From the NCBI RefSeq assembly GCF_937951745.1, contig NZ_CALFBQ010000019.1, forward strand, positions 1 to 64,000: a stretch of 64,000 bases of DNA, in the 5' to 3' direction. Positions 43,701 to 51,953 of this stretch are shown piece after piece (the first letter of the stretch is position 1; each line of letters begins with the position of its first letter). The DNA comes from an uncultured Chloroflexus sp. (lineage in GTDB: Bacteria; Chloroflexota; Chloroflexia; Chloroflexales; Chloroflexaceae). The translations under genes and the position numbers were made by a program. The notes beneath the pieces were generated by a model. The model saw only the letters and a list, made by a program, of their open reading frames with translations, searched no databases and was not told the DNA's origin.

Positions 43701-44252
43701 ATCGAGGGCCAGCGCGTGACGCGCCCAAGCACCTGCTCGCTCCCAATCACCACGATCCAGCCATACTCGGGTTAGCGTTTTAAGCAGCAGGAGGTAGCGC
43801 TGATGAAGCATCGTGCGCCGACTGAGAATCTCGTCATCGGTATCAATACCGGGGGCCAACTCACCGTGGTATAGCGCTGCCGCCGCCTCCATCTCTGCTA
43901 CAGTTGTCCATTCCTGTTCAAAGGCAGTGACATCGACATAGCAATCAGATGGTGCATTCCAAGCAATTTCTTGTGTAGACACGACCAACCACGATCGCAT
44001 CATCGGCGGCAACACTTCGCGCAAGAGATAGAGATGTCGGCGCAGATTCGCTAATGCCTCGGCCGGTTCGACATCGGGCCATAGCATAAACGCCAGTTGT
44101 TTGCGCCCAAACGGCCGGCGCGGACTTAGGACCAGCCGAACTATCAATCGGCGCAGGCTCTCGCGGTGGGGAAATGTAATGCATTCTGATCCGGTCTCAA
44201 AACGAACGTCACCGAGTAGAAAGATGCGAGCGGAGAGGGTGACCAAACCCAT
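40731..44252 (-). CDS. SARP/BTAD-AAA-TPR transcriptional regulator
   Basis: A 1173-residue regulator. It starts with an OmpR-like winged-helix of the SARP type (FLLGDVRFETG, RRPFGRKQLAFMLWPD, ANLRRHLYLLREVL), then a BTAD domain (about 95-250), an AAA/STAND ATPase (Walker A ISGPTGVGKTSL, Walker B LLLIIEDVHWIDQ) and a long TPR region to the C-terminus. STAND regulators of this build integrate a ligand or protein signal through the TPRs and activate nearby genes. The start at 44252 is preceded by GGAGAGCATCT. A TATAAT box at 44294-44299 places transcription downstream of an alternative GTG at 44288. The target genes are unknown. Confidence 0.88.
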   Translation of the reverse strand: MGLVTLSARIFLLGDVRFETGSECITFPHRESLRRLIVRLVLSPRRPFGRKQLAFMLWPDVEPAEALANLRRHLYLLREVLPPMMRSWLVVSTQEIAWNAPSDCYVDVTAFEQEWTTVAEMEAAAALYHGELAPGIDTDDEILSRRTMLHQRYLLLLKTLTRVWLDRGDWERAGAWARHALALDPWDEEVVRWAMTAATLAGQRTAALDIYRTLAGDLTRELGTQPATETMALYDDILHHRLAPAQTPSRRLPLKPLFIGRDAQLRQLLEFIHQAEQCQGQIVVISGPTGVGKTSLVQEVVRRCDDVARVPKLHVLWGYCQPTHTMSEQQPYLPWRQIFAAAAPSLAQVTLTGDWIERLLPLVPDLAALHPKLTAPEQPDAVELRLAIRQGVRALALARPLLLIIEDVHWIDQASLEVLVEVADLCRLLPLLIIVTHRSGAITPALMATKRRLRRQHHAHDITIQPFTPEETDQFLVNTFDRQSIDRSMLDDIQRYTGGLPLLLQEAVVSLREASRVVKNGLTGLRDSLRLRLRELSENNRQMLEAAAILGFSCADAVLQEMLSWRPAVYASALDELSSRRFLVDTVIHGTDDYAFSHHLIHELIVNDIPADRTIALHKRAACALATVYAGQSGYAARIADHYEQAGCRLLAARYWLDHARESTDLAVFALAIEAITRAESLLFGASRAERELQARSTIQRGIVALYQGDSALALSLLEQAVVVSQEFPSLYMQALVMRAYTLYTRDYASEAYATATQALELALLLDDTANLVRALNIRGISALMLGHVAEAIADLRQACVSVEAIQSSDESAAGIIVQTAQSLNHLGTALVFAQEYAHARNVLEQTVAIAQRSGLRRLEAAALTMIGQMLLNCGRYNEAERVYTRAIEIAGESYKPGMWGRFAGRGWVYVRIGEGDAARHDFTSGLHIATHVKSQYGMLLMQSYLTIVDLAQGQPAHWSLAQLIKQAEVARIYPVLYIASLLAGQIWELLAQPEQALAMYEQAYHAAREINVPTCVMLARARYLGRRLVMTPNSDLFAELEALCAQAKHTGELPTQAVVALAQANGWLLLGHVAQAASAAEQAVMLSRACPDMPLLGESLLVLSDICLQLGDTVRAQAALAEVQAIAHRSFAPLMIPLGLPEAGRLRQYCLDSLSSHSSVQVVAQRKRRASS

Positions 44253-44293
44253 AGATGCTCTCCGAGACGCGGAACGGATAGGCGACACTGCAC

Positions 44294-44299
44294 ATTATA
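44294..44299 (-). promoter_or_regulatory. -10 box of the BTAD regulator gene
   Basis: The minus strand reads TATAAT about 42 bases before the ATG at 44252. No matching -35 box is clear. Confidence 0.4.
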
Positions 44300-44342
44300 G
44301 CTTGTCTCACCACGAGATGCTAGGGGAACAATAGAAGAAGGA

Positions 44343-44384
44343 GGACGCATAAGCGCGAATACGTGTCTGTTCGCTTATGCGTCC
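44343..44384 (-). terminator. Intrinsic terminator of the fumarase/aspartase-like gene
   Basis: GGACGCATAAGCG (44343-44355) and CGCTTATGCGTCC (44372-44384) form a perfect 13-bp stem with a 16-base loop. On the minus strand it is followed by TCCTTCTTCTATTGTT. It stands 16 bases after the lyase stop codon. Confidence 0.85.
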
Positions 44385-44399
44385 CTCTCTCGTTCACTC

Positions 44400-45818
44400 T
44401 TACCCTGCGGCAGCAATACCCTGAATACCGCCTTCAGTCATCTTGTAAACATCGAGCAGCTCATCAACCTGTTCGGCGGTGAGCAACCCTTTCTCAACCA
44501 CCACCTCTTTGATCGTCTTGCCGGTGGCCATGGCCTCTTTCGCCACCGCCGCGCCATTCAGGTAGCCGATCACCGGATTGAGCGCTGTGACCAGAATCGC
44601 ATTCTTGGCTAGCCAGCCCGCCGCCTTCTCGCGGTTAGCGGTGATCCCGACCACACATTTAGTGGTAAAGGCGTTAATCGCGCCGATCAGCACATGCATC
44701 ATCTCAAACAGGTTGTGCGCGATAATCGGCATCATTACGTTCAACTCTAGCTGACCAGCCTGCGCCGCGAGTGCCACCGTCAGATCACAGCCTTGCACGT
44801 GATAGCATGCCATGTTCAGCATCTCAGCCAGCACCGGGTTGACCTTACCCGGCATAATCGACGACCCCGGTTGCACGGCGGGCAGGCGAATTTCATCGAG
44901 GCCGGTTGCAGGGCCGGACGAGAGCAGGCGGAAGTCGTTAGCGATGCGGCCCAGCGTAATGCATAGCGTGCGCAGACTGGCCGAGAAGTCAGCAGGATCG
45001 GCCATGCTTTGCATCGACTCAAACAGATTGCCCGATGAGCGCAGTTCGTGGCCGGTTAATTCGCTCAGCTTCGCCACCATGCGAGCGTGGTATTCGGGAT
45101 GCGCATTCAGGCCAGTGCCAGTGGCGGTGCCGCCGATGCCTAGGCGACGCAACCGGTCAGCAGCAGCGACAATTCGCTCTTTGTCATTGCGCACCGCCTT
45201 CGCATACGCGCCAAACTCTTGACCAAGCCGTACCGGCACGGCGTCTTGCAGGTGAGTGCGGCCCGACTTCACCACGTCGTCGAATTCGACCGCTTTTGCT
45301 TCTAGGGCATCAGCTAGATTATCAATCGCACCCAGTAGTTCAGGCAACCGCCACAAACATCCAAGCCGGATCGCGGTTGGAATGGTGTCGTTGGTCGATT
45401 GGGCCATGTTCACGTGGTCGTTCGGGCTAACCGGCTTCTTGGGGTCGTCAAGGCTATAGCCCAAAATCTGATTGGCGCGATTGGCCAGTACCTCGTTGAC
45501 GTTCATGTTGTGCGACGTGCCGGCGCCAGCCTGAAACGGATCAACCACGAACTGATCGGCGTGCTGACCGGCTAAAACCTCTTCGGCGGCTTGAATGATT
45601 GCATTGGCGATCTGCGGATCAAGCAGACCCAAATCGCGATTGACTTCAGCCGCCGCCCGCTTGATCATCGTCTGCGCCCAGACAAAGGCGCGGTAGGGGC
45701 GCATCCCGCTCACCGGAAAGTTTAACACCGCCCGTTGCGTCTGCGCGCCGTACAGTGCATCAGCCGGCACCTGCATCTCGCCTAACGAATCGCGTTCAAT
45801 GCGGTAACGCTCAGCCAT
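44400..45818 (-). CDS. Class II fumarase/aspartase superfamily lyase
   Basis: A 472-residue enzyme with the superfamily signature GSSIMPGKVNP and the conserved regions AGAGTSHNMNVNEVLANRA, QSTNDTIPTAIRL, GRTHLQDAVPVRLGQEF. It converts fumarate by adding water (malate) or ammonia (aspartate). The diagnostic residues are mixed: GKVNPVLAEM, QAGQLELNVM and DAVPVRLGQEF lean to aspartase, while THLQDA and IIAHNLFE are not decisive. In a Chloroflexus the 3-hydroxypropionate bicycle and the TCA cycle need fumarase, which is a contextual reason to expect it. The start at 45818 follows AAAGGAGC. It ends in a strong terminator. Confidence 0.85.
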   Translation of the reverse strand: MAERYRIERDSLGEMQVPADALYGAQTQRAVLNFPVSGMRPYRAFVWAQTMIKRAAAEVNRDLGLLDPQIANAIIQAAEEVLAGQHADQFVVDPFQAGAGTSHNMNVNEVLANRANQILGYSLDDPKKPVSPNDHVNMAQSTNDTIPTAIRLGCLWRLPELLGAIDNLADALEAKAVEFDDVVKSGRTHLQDAVPVRLGQEFGAYAKAVRNDKERIVAAADRLRRLGIGGTATGTGLNAHPEYHARMVAKLSELTGHELRSSGNLFESMQSMADPADFSASLRTLCITLGRIANDFRLLSSGPATGLDEIRLPAVQPGSSIMPGKVNPVLAEMLNMACYHVQGCDLTVALAAQAGQLELNVMMPIIAHNLFEMMHVLIGAINAFTTKCVVGITANREKAAGWLAKNAILVTALNPVIGYLNGAAVAKEAMATGKTIKEVVVEKGLLTAEQVDELLDVYKMTEGGIQGIAAAG

Positions 45819-45889
45819 GAGTTTAGCTCCTTTCATGCGGCAGGGGCGCTCATTGCGCCCTGTTTGGCATAGGGCATCTCACTACAACC

Positions 45890-46085
45890 CGATTGTAAAC
45901 GCAAAGATGTAAAGGGGCAAACGTAAAGGCGCAGAGGAAGCAGCGACATAAATGCCAAGGTGCAACGGAAATAAGAGCAAGAGACAAAGCGCGGCATGAT
46001 CCCAAACAACTATCCCTGCTGCACCCTTCATACCTCTGCGTTTCCCTTCCTTTGCGACTTTGTTGCGTCTTGGCATCCCTAAAAA
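45890..46085. repeat. CGCAAAG/CGCAGAGG-type inverted-repeat region
   Basis: CGCAGAGG (45930-45937) and CCTCTGCG (46033-46040) face each other across 95 bases. Imperfect flanks of the CAAAGATG and GACTTTG sort lie outside them. The region lies between the divergent lyase and dnaE genes and holds no gene. Confidence 0.5.
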
Positions 46086-46110
46086 ACCCCTTACAGTTTG
46101 ACAAATGCCT

Positions 46111-46139
46111 ATTCGCAACGATCCACTCATGTGCTATAA
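46111..46139 (+). promoter_or_regulatory. Candidate dnaE promoter
   Basis: TGCTATAAT (46131-46139) is a consensus extended -10 box with a weak TTCGCA -35 at 17-base spacing. It leaves a leader of about 155 bases. A second TATAAT lies at 46180-46185. Confidence 0.45.
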
Positions 46140-46299
46140 TCAGACCAAACCGCCGCGCCATTGGGCGCGATTTATGTCGATATAATACCAAAAAACCGAC
46201 ACCTCAATCAGCATTTCGGACAAATGTTTCAGGTTTAGATCACCTATCTGCCCTTGATCACGCTTGTCAAGTGTAAAGATTTTTTAACGCGAGCATACC

Positions 46300-49200
46300 A
46301 TGCGCGACTTTGTTCACTTGCATGTCCATTCCGAATATAGCCTGCTCGACGGCTACGCCACCACCAAAGGTATTGCCCAGCGCGCCGCCGATTTGGGCAT
46401 GGATAGCATCGCCCTCACCGACCACGGGGTGCTGTACGGCGCGATGGAGTTTTACGAGGCAGCCAAAAAAGCCGGTATTCGCCCAATCCTCGGCGTCGAA
46501 GCCTATATGGCCCCCGGTTCGCTCAGCGACCCCGTGACCAAAGGGGCCAAGAATTATTTCCACCTGCTGCTGCTGGCCCAAAACGAGACCGGCTACCGTA
46601 ATTTGGTTAAGCTCACCACCCGCGCCCACCTTGAAGGCATGGGCAAAGGTGTCTTCGCCCGTCCCCGCATTGATCGCAATCTGCTCGAAGCCCACCACGA
46701 GGGCCTGATCGTCACTTCGGCCTGTCTGGCCGGCGAGGTATTGCACTATCTCAAGAGCGGCGATCGCCGCACCGCCGTCGAGACAGCGGCCTACTACCGC
46801 GATCTGCTCGGTCCCGATCGCTACTACATCGAGCTGCAACTGCACGATAATACGCCCGAACTTGAATCGCTCAATGATGAATTGGTGCGCATTGCCCGCG
46901 AACTTGGCATTCCCCTCGTTGCCACCAGCGATGCCCATTTCGTCCGTCCTGAAGATAAAGCGACGCAGCATAAAGTGATGGCGATGGGCATGAATATGAC
47001 CTTCGCCGAATTCTGTGCACGCGAATATGCGATGGACGAAACCTACCACATTATGTCGGGCGAAGAGATGTGGGCGCGCTTTAAGCGGTACGGTACCGAG
47101 CCATTGGAAAATACCCGCCGCATCTCAGATATGTGCCGACTCAAGCTGGAGTTTGGCCGCGTCCAGTTGCCGGTATTCGAGCTACCTGAAGGACATACTG
47201 CTGCGTCATACCTGCGCCTCGTCTGTGAAGAGGGCTTGATGCGCCGTTTTCACGGCCAGCCGCCCGACGAGTATATGCGCCGGCTGGAGTATGAGCTGGA
47301 CGTGATCAATAAGACCGGCTTCCCCGATTATATGTTGATCGTGTGGGATTACGTCAAGTTTGCCCGCTCGCGCGGGATTCCCTGTCTGCCGCGTGGCTCG
47401 GCGGGCGCGTCGCTTGTGCTCTACGCTCTCGGCATTACCGATGTCGATCCGGTCAAGAACAAGCTGCTCTTCGAGCGGTTTCTCTCGCCCGAACGGCTTG
47501 AGATGCCCGATATTGATACCGACTTCGCCGATTCACGCCGCCAAGAGATTCTTGATTACATTGCCCAAAAGTATGGCCGCGAGAATGTGGCCCAGATTAT
47601 CACCTACGGCACCCTCGGCGCCAAGGCGGCTATTCGCGATATGGGCCGCGTGCTCGGCCTCGATCCCGGCGAGGTTGACCGGGTGGCGAAGCTGATCCCG
47701 TCGCTGCCGGTTGGCACCACCATCGCGCAGGCACTCGAGCGGGTGCCTGAATTAAAGCAGATATATGAGACCCAGCCCCACTTGCGCGAGCTGATTATCG
47801 AAGCGCAGAAGGTGGAAGGCCGCATGCGCTCGGTTGGCACCCATGCATGTGGCGTGGTGGTCAGCCGCACCCCGCTCGAAGAGATTGTACCGCTGCAACG
47901 CACTACCAAAGACGAGAATGCGCTAATGGCGGCGTTTGAGGGGTCAACGCTGGCGAAGATGGGTCTGCTCAAGATGGATATCCTCGGTCTCACTAACTTA
48001 TCGGTGGTGGCCGAGGCGCTGAAGTATATCGAGCAGACCACCGGACGCCGTATGTGGCTTGATGAGATTCCGCTCGATGATCAGAAGGTGTTTGAGGCTT
48101 TGGGTCGCGGCGAGACCAAGAATGTGTTCCAACTTGAATCAGCGGGTATGACCCGCTACCTGATGCAGTTGAAGCCAACCCGGGTTGAAGACCTCTACGC
48201 TATGGTCGCGCTCTACCGGCCCGGCCCGCTCGAGCAGATTCCGGTTTATATCCAGAACAAGAACAATCCTTCACAGATTCGGTATCTCCATCCAGTGCTT
48301 GAGCCGATCTTGTCTGATACCTACGGCGTGATTGTCTACCAAGAGCAGATTATGCAACTGCTCCAGACGGTGGCCGATTATACGCTTGGTCAAGCCTATA
48401 TCGTGATCAAGGCCATTAGCAAGAAGAACAAGGAGCTTATGGCCGAAAACGAGGCGATCTTTAAGCAGGGGTGCCAGCGCAAAGGCATTAGTAAAGAGGT
48501 GGCCGACCAGCTTTGGGAGCTGATCCTACCCTTCGCCGGTTATTCGTTCAACCGCCCCCACGCCACCCTCTACGGCTTGCTCAGCTATCAGACGGCATGG
48601 CTCAAGGTCAATTATCCGGTTGAGTATATGACCGCGGTGCTGACCGGCGCCGGCGGCGTGATTGAAGATGTGACCAAGGCCGCGCTTGAAGCGCGCCGGT
48701 TGGGGGTGGCGGTGCTGCCGCCCGATGTCAACCGTTCGCAGAAGGGCTTTACCATCGAGCCGCTGGCGAAGCCATTGCCCACCGGCGTCACTCACGATCG
48801 CGGGATTCGCTTTGGTCTGATGGCGATTAAAAATGTCGGCGAGGGGCCGGTCGAGGCGATTATCGCTGCCCGCGAGGCCGGTGGCCCGTTCCAGTCGCTC
48901 GAAGACCTCTGCGCCCGCGTCGATCGTCACGCCCTCAACAAGCGCACGCTGGAAAGTTTGATCAAGGCCGGCGCGCTCGATTCGCTGCCCGGCACTCGCC
49001 GCCAAAAGCTGGCCATCCTTGATCAGGCGGTCAACGCCGGCGTTGAAGCACAGAAGGCGCGTGAAATCGGCCAAAGCAGCCTGTTCGATATTTTCGGCGA
49101 GAGCAGCAATAGCGGCCCGACTGTTGCCCGCATCCCGCTGCCGCTCATTACCGAGACTCCCGCCGAGCAGAAAGAGGTGCTGCTGTGGGAGAAAGAGCTG

Positions 49201-50094
49201 TTGGGACTGAATATTTCAGACGATCCGATCGCCAAAGCGCTAGAAGGGATTGACCTCAGCGGGGCCACCGAGCTTGGCTCGATCAACGAAGAGCTGATCG
49301 GCGAGACGCTGACCTTCGTTGGCGTGTTGAGCGGTGTGCGCCGGATTGCAACCAAGAAGGGTGATTCGATGCTGGTGGCGATGCTCGAAGATCTCACCGG
49401 CAGCATCGAGATTGTGGTCTTCCCCAAGGTACTGGCGAAGTCCGCCGATCTCTTACAGAACGATGCGGTTGTGCGGGTAACGGCGAAAGTCGATAACCGA
49501 CGTGATACGCCGCAGTTGGTGGTTGAGAGCGTGGAAGCGCCAAGTACGATTGATGTCGCCGCTAGCGCGCAACCGGTTGAGATGGATTTGGAAGGGATGG
49601 GTGAGGAATTGATCGGCGATATGGTGATTGAGTTGCCGGTGCCCGCATCCGCCGCGCAACCGGCGCCAACACCCCCTGCTGCTCCCGCCAGCGCGCCCGC
49701 CGCCGCTATGCCTGCCGCTGCCCCGCCAGCGGCCAAGCCGCCGGCAGTGCGTCCGCGCCAGCCGGTTAAGCTAGCCAGCAACGGCAATGGTAACGGGCAT
49801 AGCAATGGCAACGGCCACGGGAAGACAGTCGAACCGGCCCGCGCCGATGGCCCGCCAGCGCGCAATCTGCGCATCTACCTGCCGCGCAGCAACGACTTCG
49901 ACGCTGACGTTGCCTTGATGCAGCACATCCACAGCTTGCTTAGCGCCAACCACGGCCATGATCAGGTCACGCTTTACCTGCCCAATGGCGTCGGTATGGT
50001 GGTGCTGCAATCTCAACAAACTATCGAACTATCAGAGGAGCTGATCAAAGAACTACAGCAGATACTCGGCCACGAGCGGGTATTGGCGGCATAA
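46300..50094 (+). CDS. dnaE: DNA polymerase III alpha subunit
   Basis: A 1264-residue replicative polymerase. Order: PHP domain (1-280; FVHLHVHSEYSLLDG, ALTDHGVLYG, ATSDAHF), polymerase palm and fingers (PRGSAGASLVLYALGITDVDP, the catalytic aspartates in MPDIDTDFAD, VGTHACGVVVS, YRPGPLEQIP, SFNRPHATLYGLLSYQTAWLK), helix-hairpin-helix, OB fold (GETLTFVGVLSGVRRIATKKG) and a C-terminal domain. An unusual low-complexity linker of Pro/Ala then Asn/Gly/His residues (about 1113-1177) separates OB and C-terminal domains. The PHP histidines and acidic residues look complete, so PHP may be an active proofreading site, but that is inferred. The ATG at 46300 has only a weak ribosome site. Confidence 0.97.
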   Translation: MRDFVHLHVHSEYSLLDGYATTKGIAQRAADLGMDSIALTDHGVLYGAMEFYEAAKKAGIRPILGVEAYMAPGSLSDPVTKGAKNYFHLLLLAQNETGYRNLVKLTTRAHLEGMGKGVFARPRIDRNLLEAHHEGLIVTSACLAGEVLHYLKSGDRRTAVETAAYYRDLLGPDRYYIELQLHDNTPELESLNDELVRIARELGIPLVATSDAHFVRPEDKATQHKVMAMGMNMTFAEFCAREYAMDETYHIMSGEEMWARFKRYGTEPLENTRRISDMCRLKLEFGRVQLPVFELPEGHTAASYLRLVCEEGLMRRFHGQPPDEYMRRLEYELDVINKTGFPDYMLIVWDYVKFARSRGIPCLPRGSAGASLVLYALGITDVDPVKNKLLFERFLSPERLEMPDIDTDFADSRRQEILDYIAQKYGRENVAQIITYGTLGAKAAIRDMGRVLGLDPGEVDRVAKLIPSLPVGTTIAQALERVPELKQIYETQPHLRELIIEAQKVEGRMRSVGTHACGVVVSRTPLEEIVPLQRTTKDENALMAAFEGSTLAKMGLLKMDILGLTNLSVVAEALKYIEQTTGRRMWLDEIPLDDQKVFEALGRGETKNVFQLESAGMTRYLMQLKPTRVEDLYAMVALYRPGPLEQIPVYIQNKNNPSQIRYLHPVLEPILSDTYGVIVYQEQIMQLLQTVADYTLGQAYIVIKAISKKNKELMAENEAIFKQGCQRKGISKEVADQLWELILPFAGYSFNRPHATLYGLLSYQTAWLKVNYPVEYMTAVLTGAGGVIEDVTKAALEARRLGVAVLPPDVNRSQKGFTIEPLAKPLPTGVTHDRGIRFGLMAIKNVGEGPVEAIIAAREAGGPFQSLEDLCARVDRHALNKRTLESLIKAGALDSLPGTRRQKLAILDQAVNAGVEAQKAREIGQSSLFDIFGESSNSGPTVARIPLPLITETPAEQKEVLLWEKELLGLNISDDPIAKALEGIDLSGATELGSINEELIGETLTFVGVLSGVRRIATKKGDSMLVAMLEDLTGSIEIVVFPKVLAKSADLLQNDAVVRVTAKVDNRRDTPQLVVESVEAPSTIDVAASAQPVEMDLEGMGEELIGDMVIELPVPASAAQPAPTPPAAPASAPAAAMPAAAPPAAKPPAVRPRQPVKLASNGNGNGHSNGNGHGKTVEPARADGPPARNLRIYLPRSNDFDADVALMQHIHSLLSANHGHDQVTLYLPNGVGMVVLQSQQTIELSEELIKELQQILGHERVLAA

Positions 50095-50119
50095 GTAAAG
50101 CCGCCCGACGGTGCGGCTC
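50094..50119 (+). terminator. Hairpin after dnaE, copy 1 of a repeat
   Basis: AAAGCCGCCCGACGGTGCGG; AGCCGC pairs with GCGGCT over an 8-base loop. It starts at the last base of the dnaE stop. An identical 26-base copy lies at 50233-50258. No T-run follows, so its role as a terminator is uncertain. Confidence 0.4.
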
Positions 50120-50135
50120 AGGTGCAGCAGTTGAC

Positions 50136-50170
50136 AAACGCAAAGACGCGAAGGACGCAAAGGCGCGTCA
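50136..50170 (+). repeat. CGCAAAGACGCGAAGG-type repeat
   Basis: Direct G/A-rich units AACGCAAAGACGCG, AAGGACGCAAAGGCGCG belonging to the dispersed intergenic family. Confidence 0.5.
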
Positions 50171-50232
50171 AGTGATTGTTGTTAGACCAATCCCCGGCGC
50201 TATCCCCCCTCCGGGTGCAGAGACCCCCACCT

Positions 50233-50258
50233 AGTAAAGCCGCCCGACGGTGCGGCTC
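50233..50258 (+). repeat. Second copy of the post-dnaE hairpin
   Basis: Identical over 26 bases to 50094-50119, 139 bases downstream. It lies between the convergent dnaE and secreted-protein genes. Confidence 0.7.
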
Positions 50259-50289
50259 TCTCCCGCGCGGCCGTGCAGCTCACGACGCT

Positions 50290-51522
50290 TCATGGGGATG
50301 CGGCCACCGCAAACCCGCCCACGAACGTCTGTTGCGAATGATGACTAAACAACACGAACGAATACTCACCAGCAGGGACATCACGCAGCGACAGCTCACC
50401 ACTCACCCGCCCATCACCATCGGCGCGCACCGTTGTTACCGCCACCGGCGGCGCACCATCAGGTGGGTTATACCAAATCCCTACTGGCTCGCCGGGAGCA
50501 AAGCCAGCGGCAGCATAGGTGAGCGTTGAACCAGCCACCGTAATCTCCGGCGCGCGCCAGTGGTTCAATTCTGGGCCGGGGCCAATGGTGGTGCGCGGCA
50601 CATTACTCTGCCCGTGGCCAAAGTCAGTCACGCTGTCACGGTAGGCCAAACGAGCCACGCGGCCAATCGCAACCCCATGCGGCGCATCATCCCGCACCCG
50701 GAAGCGGATAGTCATCCTCACTAGATCACGGTTAGCGGCCAGCGGGCCGGTGCGGATCGTAATCAACCCCGACTGCACCTCGCTCACCCACACCCCAGCC
50801 CGGCTCGGCGTCGCATCAAGCAAGATCAACGTATTGTCATCAAAGGGTAGCTCGATCGTTGCATCAAACACCGACCCACGGCCATAATTCTCCAGCACCA
50901 GATCGAGCGTCACCACCTCGCCGGGCCGTGCCACATCATCCACTCGCTGCGCTAAGGTAAGACGAGCCGGACGCCCGCCGCGCGCCAGATCCACCGTGTA
51001 CTGGACATCATCGATCAGCCACGTGTCGCGCGTGCCGCTAACCTCAATCGTCGCGATAGTCTGGTTCGGCGGCGCGGTCAGCGTCACCCGATCAAGCTGA
51101 CCGGTAAAGGTATTCGGCACAACCACCGCCGTCCCCAACACGATGCCGCCAGCAGCGAATGCCGTGAAGGTGAGCGGGTCTGAGGTGGAGGCTGCCGCAC
51201 TAAATGCAACCACACCCGCCGGTAGTGCAATCGCTCCGGTACCGGCACCGCTCACCCGCGCAAAACCGTTGCCATTCACCGCAAAGGCGCAGGTGCCGCC
51301 GAAATCAGGGCATGACGCGGGGAAAGGTGCGTTGTAGCGCCCGCTGCGCAGATCGCCAAACCGCCAGCCAAATTGAAACACTAGCCCGCCGTAAGCGTCG
51401 ATCGATTGATTATCAGGAAAACCTTCAAAATCGAGGGTAAATGTTCGCTGCGATTGGGCAGCCGCCACCGATACCGAAAGCAGCGAGCAAACGATCAATA
51501 CGATGGCAACATAACAGCGCAT
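50290..51522 (-). CDS. Secreted protein with two or three beta-sandwich domains
   Basis: A 410-residue exported protein. After a signal peptide (about 1-23, AAAQS cleavage region) there is a first domain (about 25-180; FTLDFEGFPDNQSI, DTWLIDDVQYTVD) resembling the lectin-like modules of PEP-CTERM-type extracellular proteins. A middle domain (about 185-310) resembles DUF11/cohesin-like repeats: LTLAQRVDDVARPGEVVTLD, LENYGRGSVFDATIELPFDD. The end has an Ig-like module. There is no membrane anchor at the C-terminus. The start has AGGGGGGATTGC before it. The function is unknown; adhesion or matrix building is likely. Confidence 0.65.
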   Translation of the reverse strand: MRCYVAIVLIVCSLLSVSVAAAQSQRTFTLDFEGFPDNQSIDAYGGLVFQFGWRFGDLRSGRYNAPFPASCPDFGGTCAFAVNGNGFARVSGAGTGAIALPAGVVAFSAAASTSDPLTFTAFAAGGIVLGTAVVVPNTFTGQLDRVTLTAPPNQTIATIEVSGTRDTWLIDDVQYTVDLARGGRPARLTLAQRVDDVARPGEVVTLDLVLENYGRGSVFDATIELPFDDNTLILLDATPSRAGVWVSEVQSGLITIRTGPLAANRDLVRMTIRFRVRDDAPHGVAIGRVARLAYRDSVTDFGHGQSNVPRTTIGPGPELNHWRAPEITVAGSTLTYAAAGFAPGEPVGIWYNPPDGAPPVAVTTVRADGDGRVSGELSLRDVPAGEYSFVLFSHHSQQTFVGGFAVAASP

Positions 51523-51953
51523 GCAATCCCCCCTCGCAGCAGCGGCGGTCGCTTTCTATTATAGGGGGTAGCACCGGATACTTAGATGGCAAATTTGTCA
51601 GGAATGGAACGCCAGAGATAACGGTTTTGCGAGTAATACGCTTCCCGCACAGACTGGCGCTTGGCTGACCGCCGAGCATGCCGGGGAAACGCCGATCGAC
51701 TCCAAATCTCGTCGTCTCGTGTGCGCCTCTAAAGACGTATGGGTCAACACTTTGCCCAGACCCGCTCCCAATATGCTCCTCTCCTTGACGAAAATCCAAG
51801 CGATTGATCAACTTAGCTGCTACGCTGCCTCAAGAATAAAGTTGTTTCCTTTCTATAACATTTTGCAATTTTAGGATATTGACAATAACACCTTCACGAC
51901 ATAGGCCAAGAACCATTCAACACAGTGTATGGTGCATTCGGAAGGAGATCGAT
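51523..51953. other. Intergenic gap
   Basis: A TATAAT box on the minus strand (51558-51563) probably serves the secreted-protein gene. Otherwise I see no gene or RNA. The KAP relic's missing N-terminal half is not recognisable here. Confidence 0.35.
51558..51563 (-). promoter_or_regulatory. -10 box for the secreted-protein gene
   Basis: The complement reads TATAAT, 36 bases from the start codon at 51522. No -35 at proper spacing is seen. Confidence 0.35.

Noticed and set aside
46267-47049. A 260-codon minus-strand frame over the dnaE start
   Set aside because: Antisense to the PHP domain of dnaE; its residues show no family and it has no start signals.
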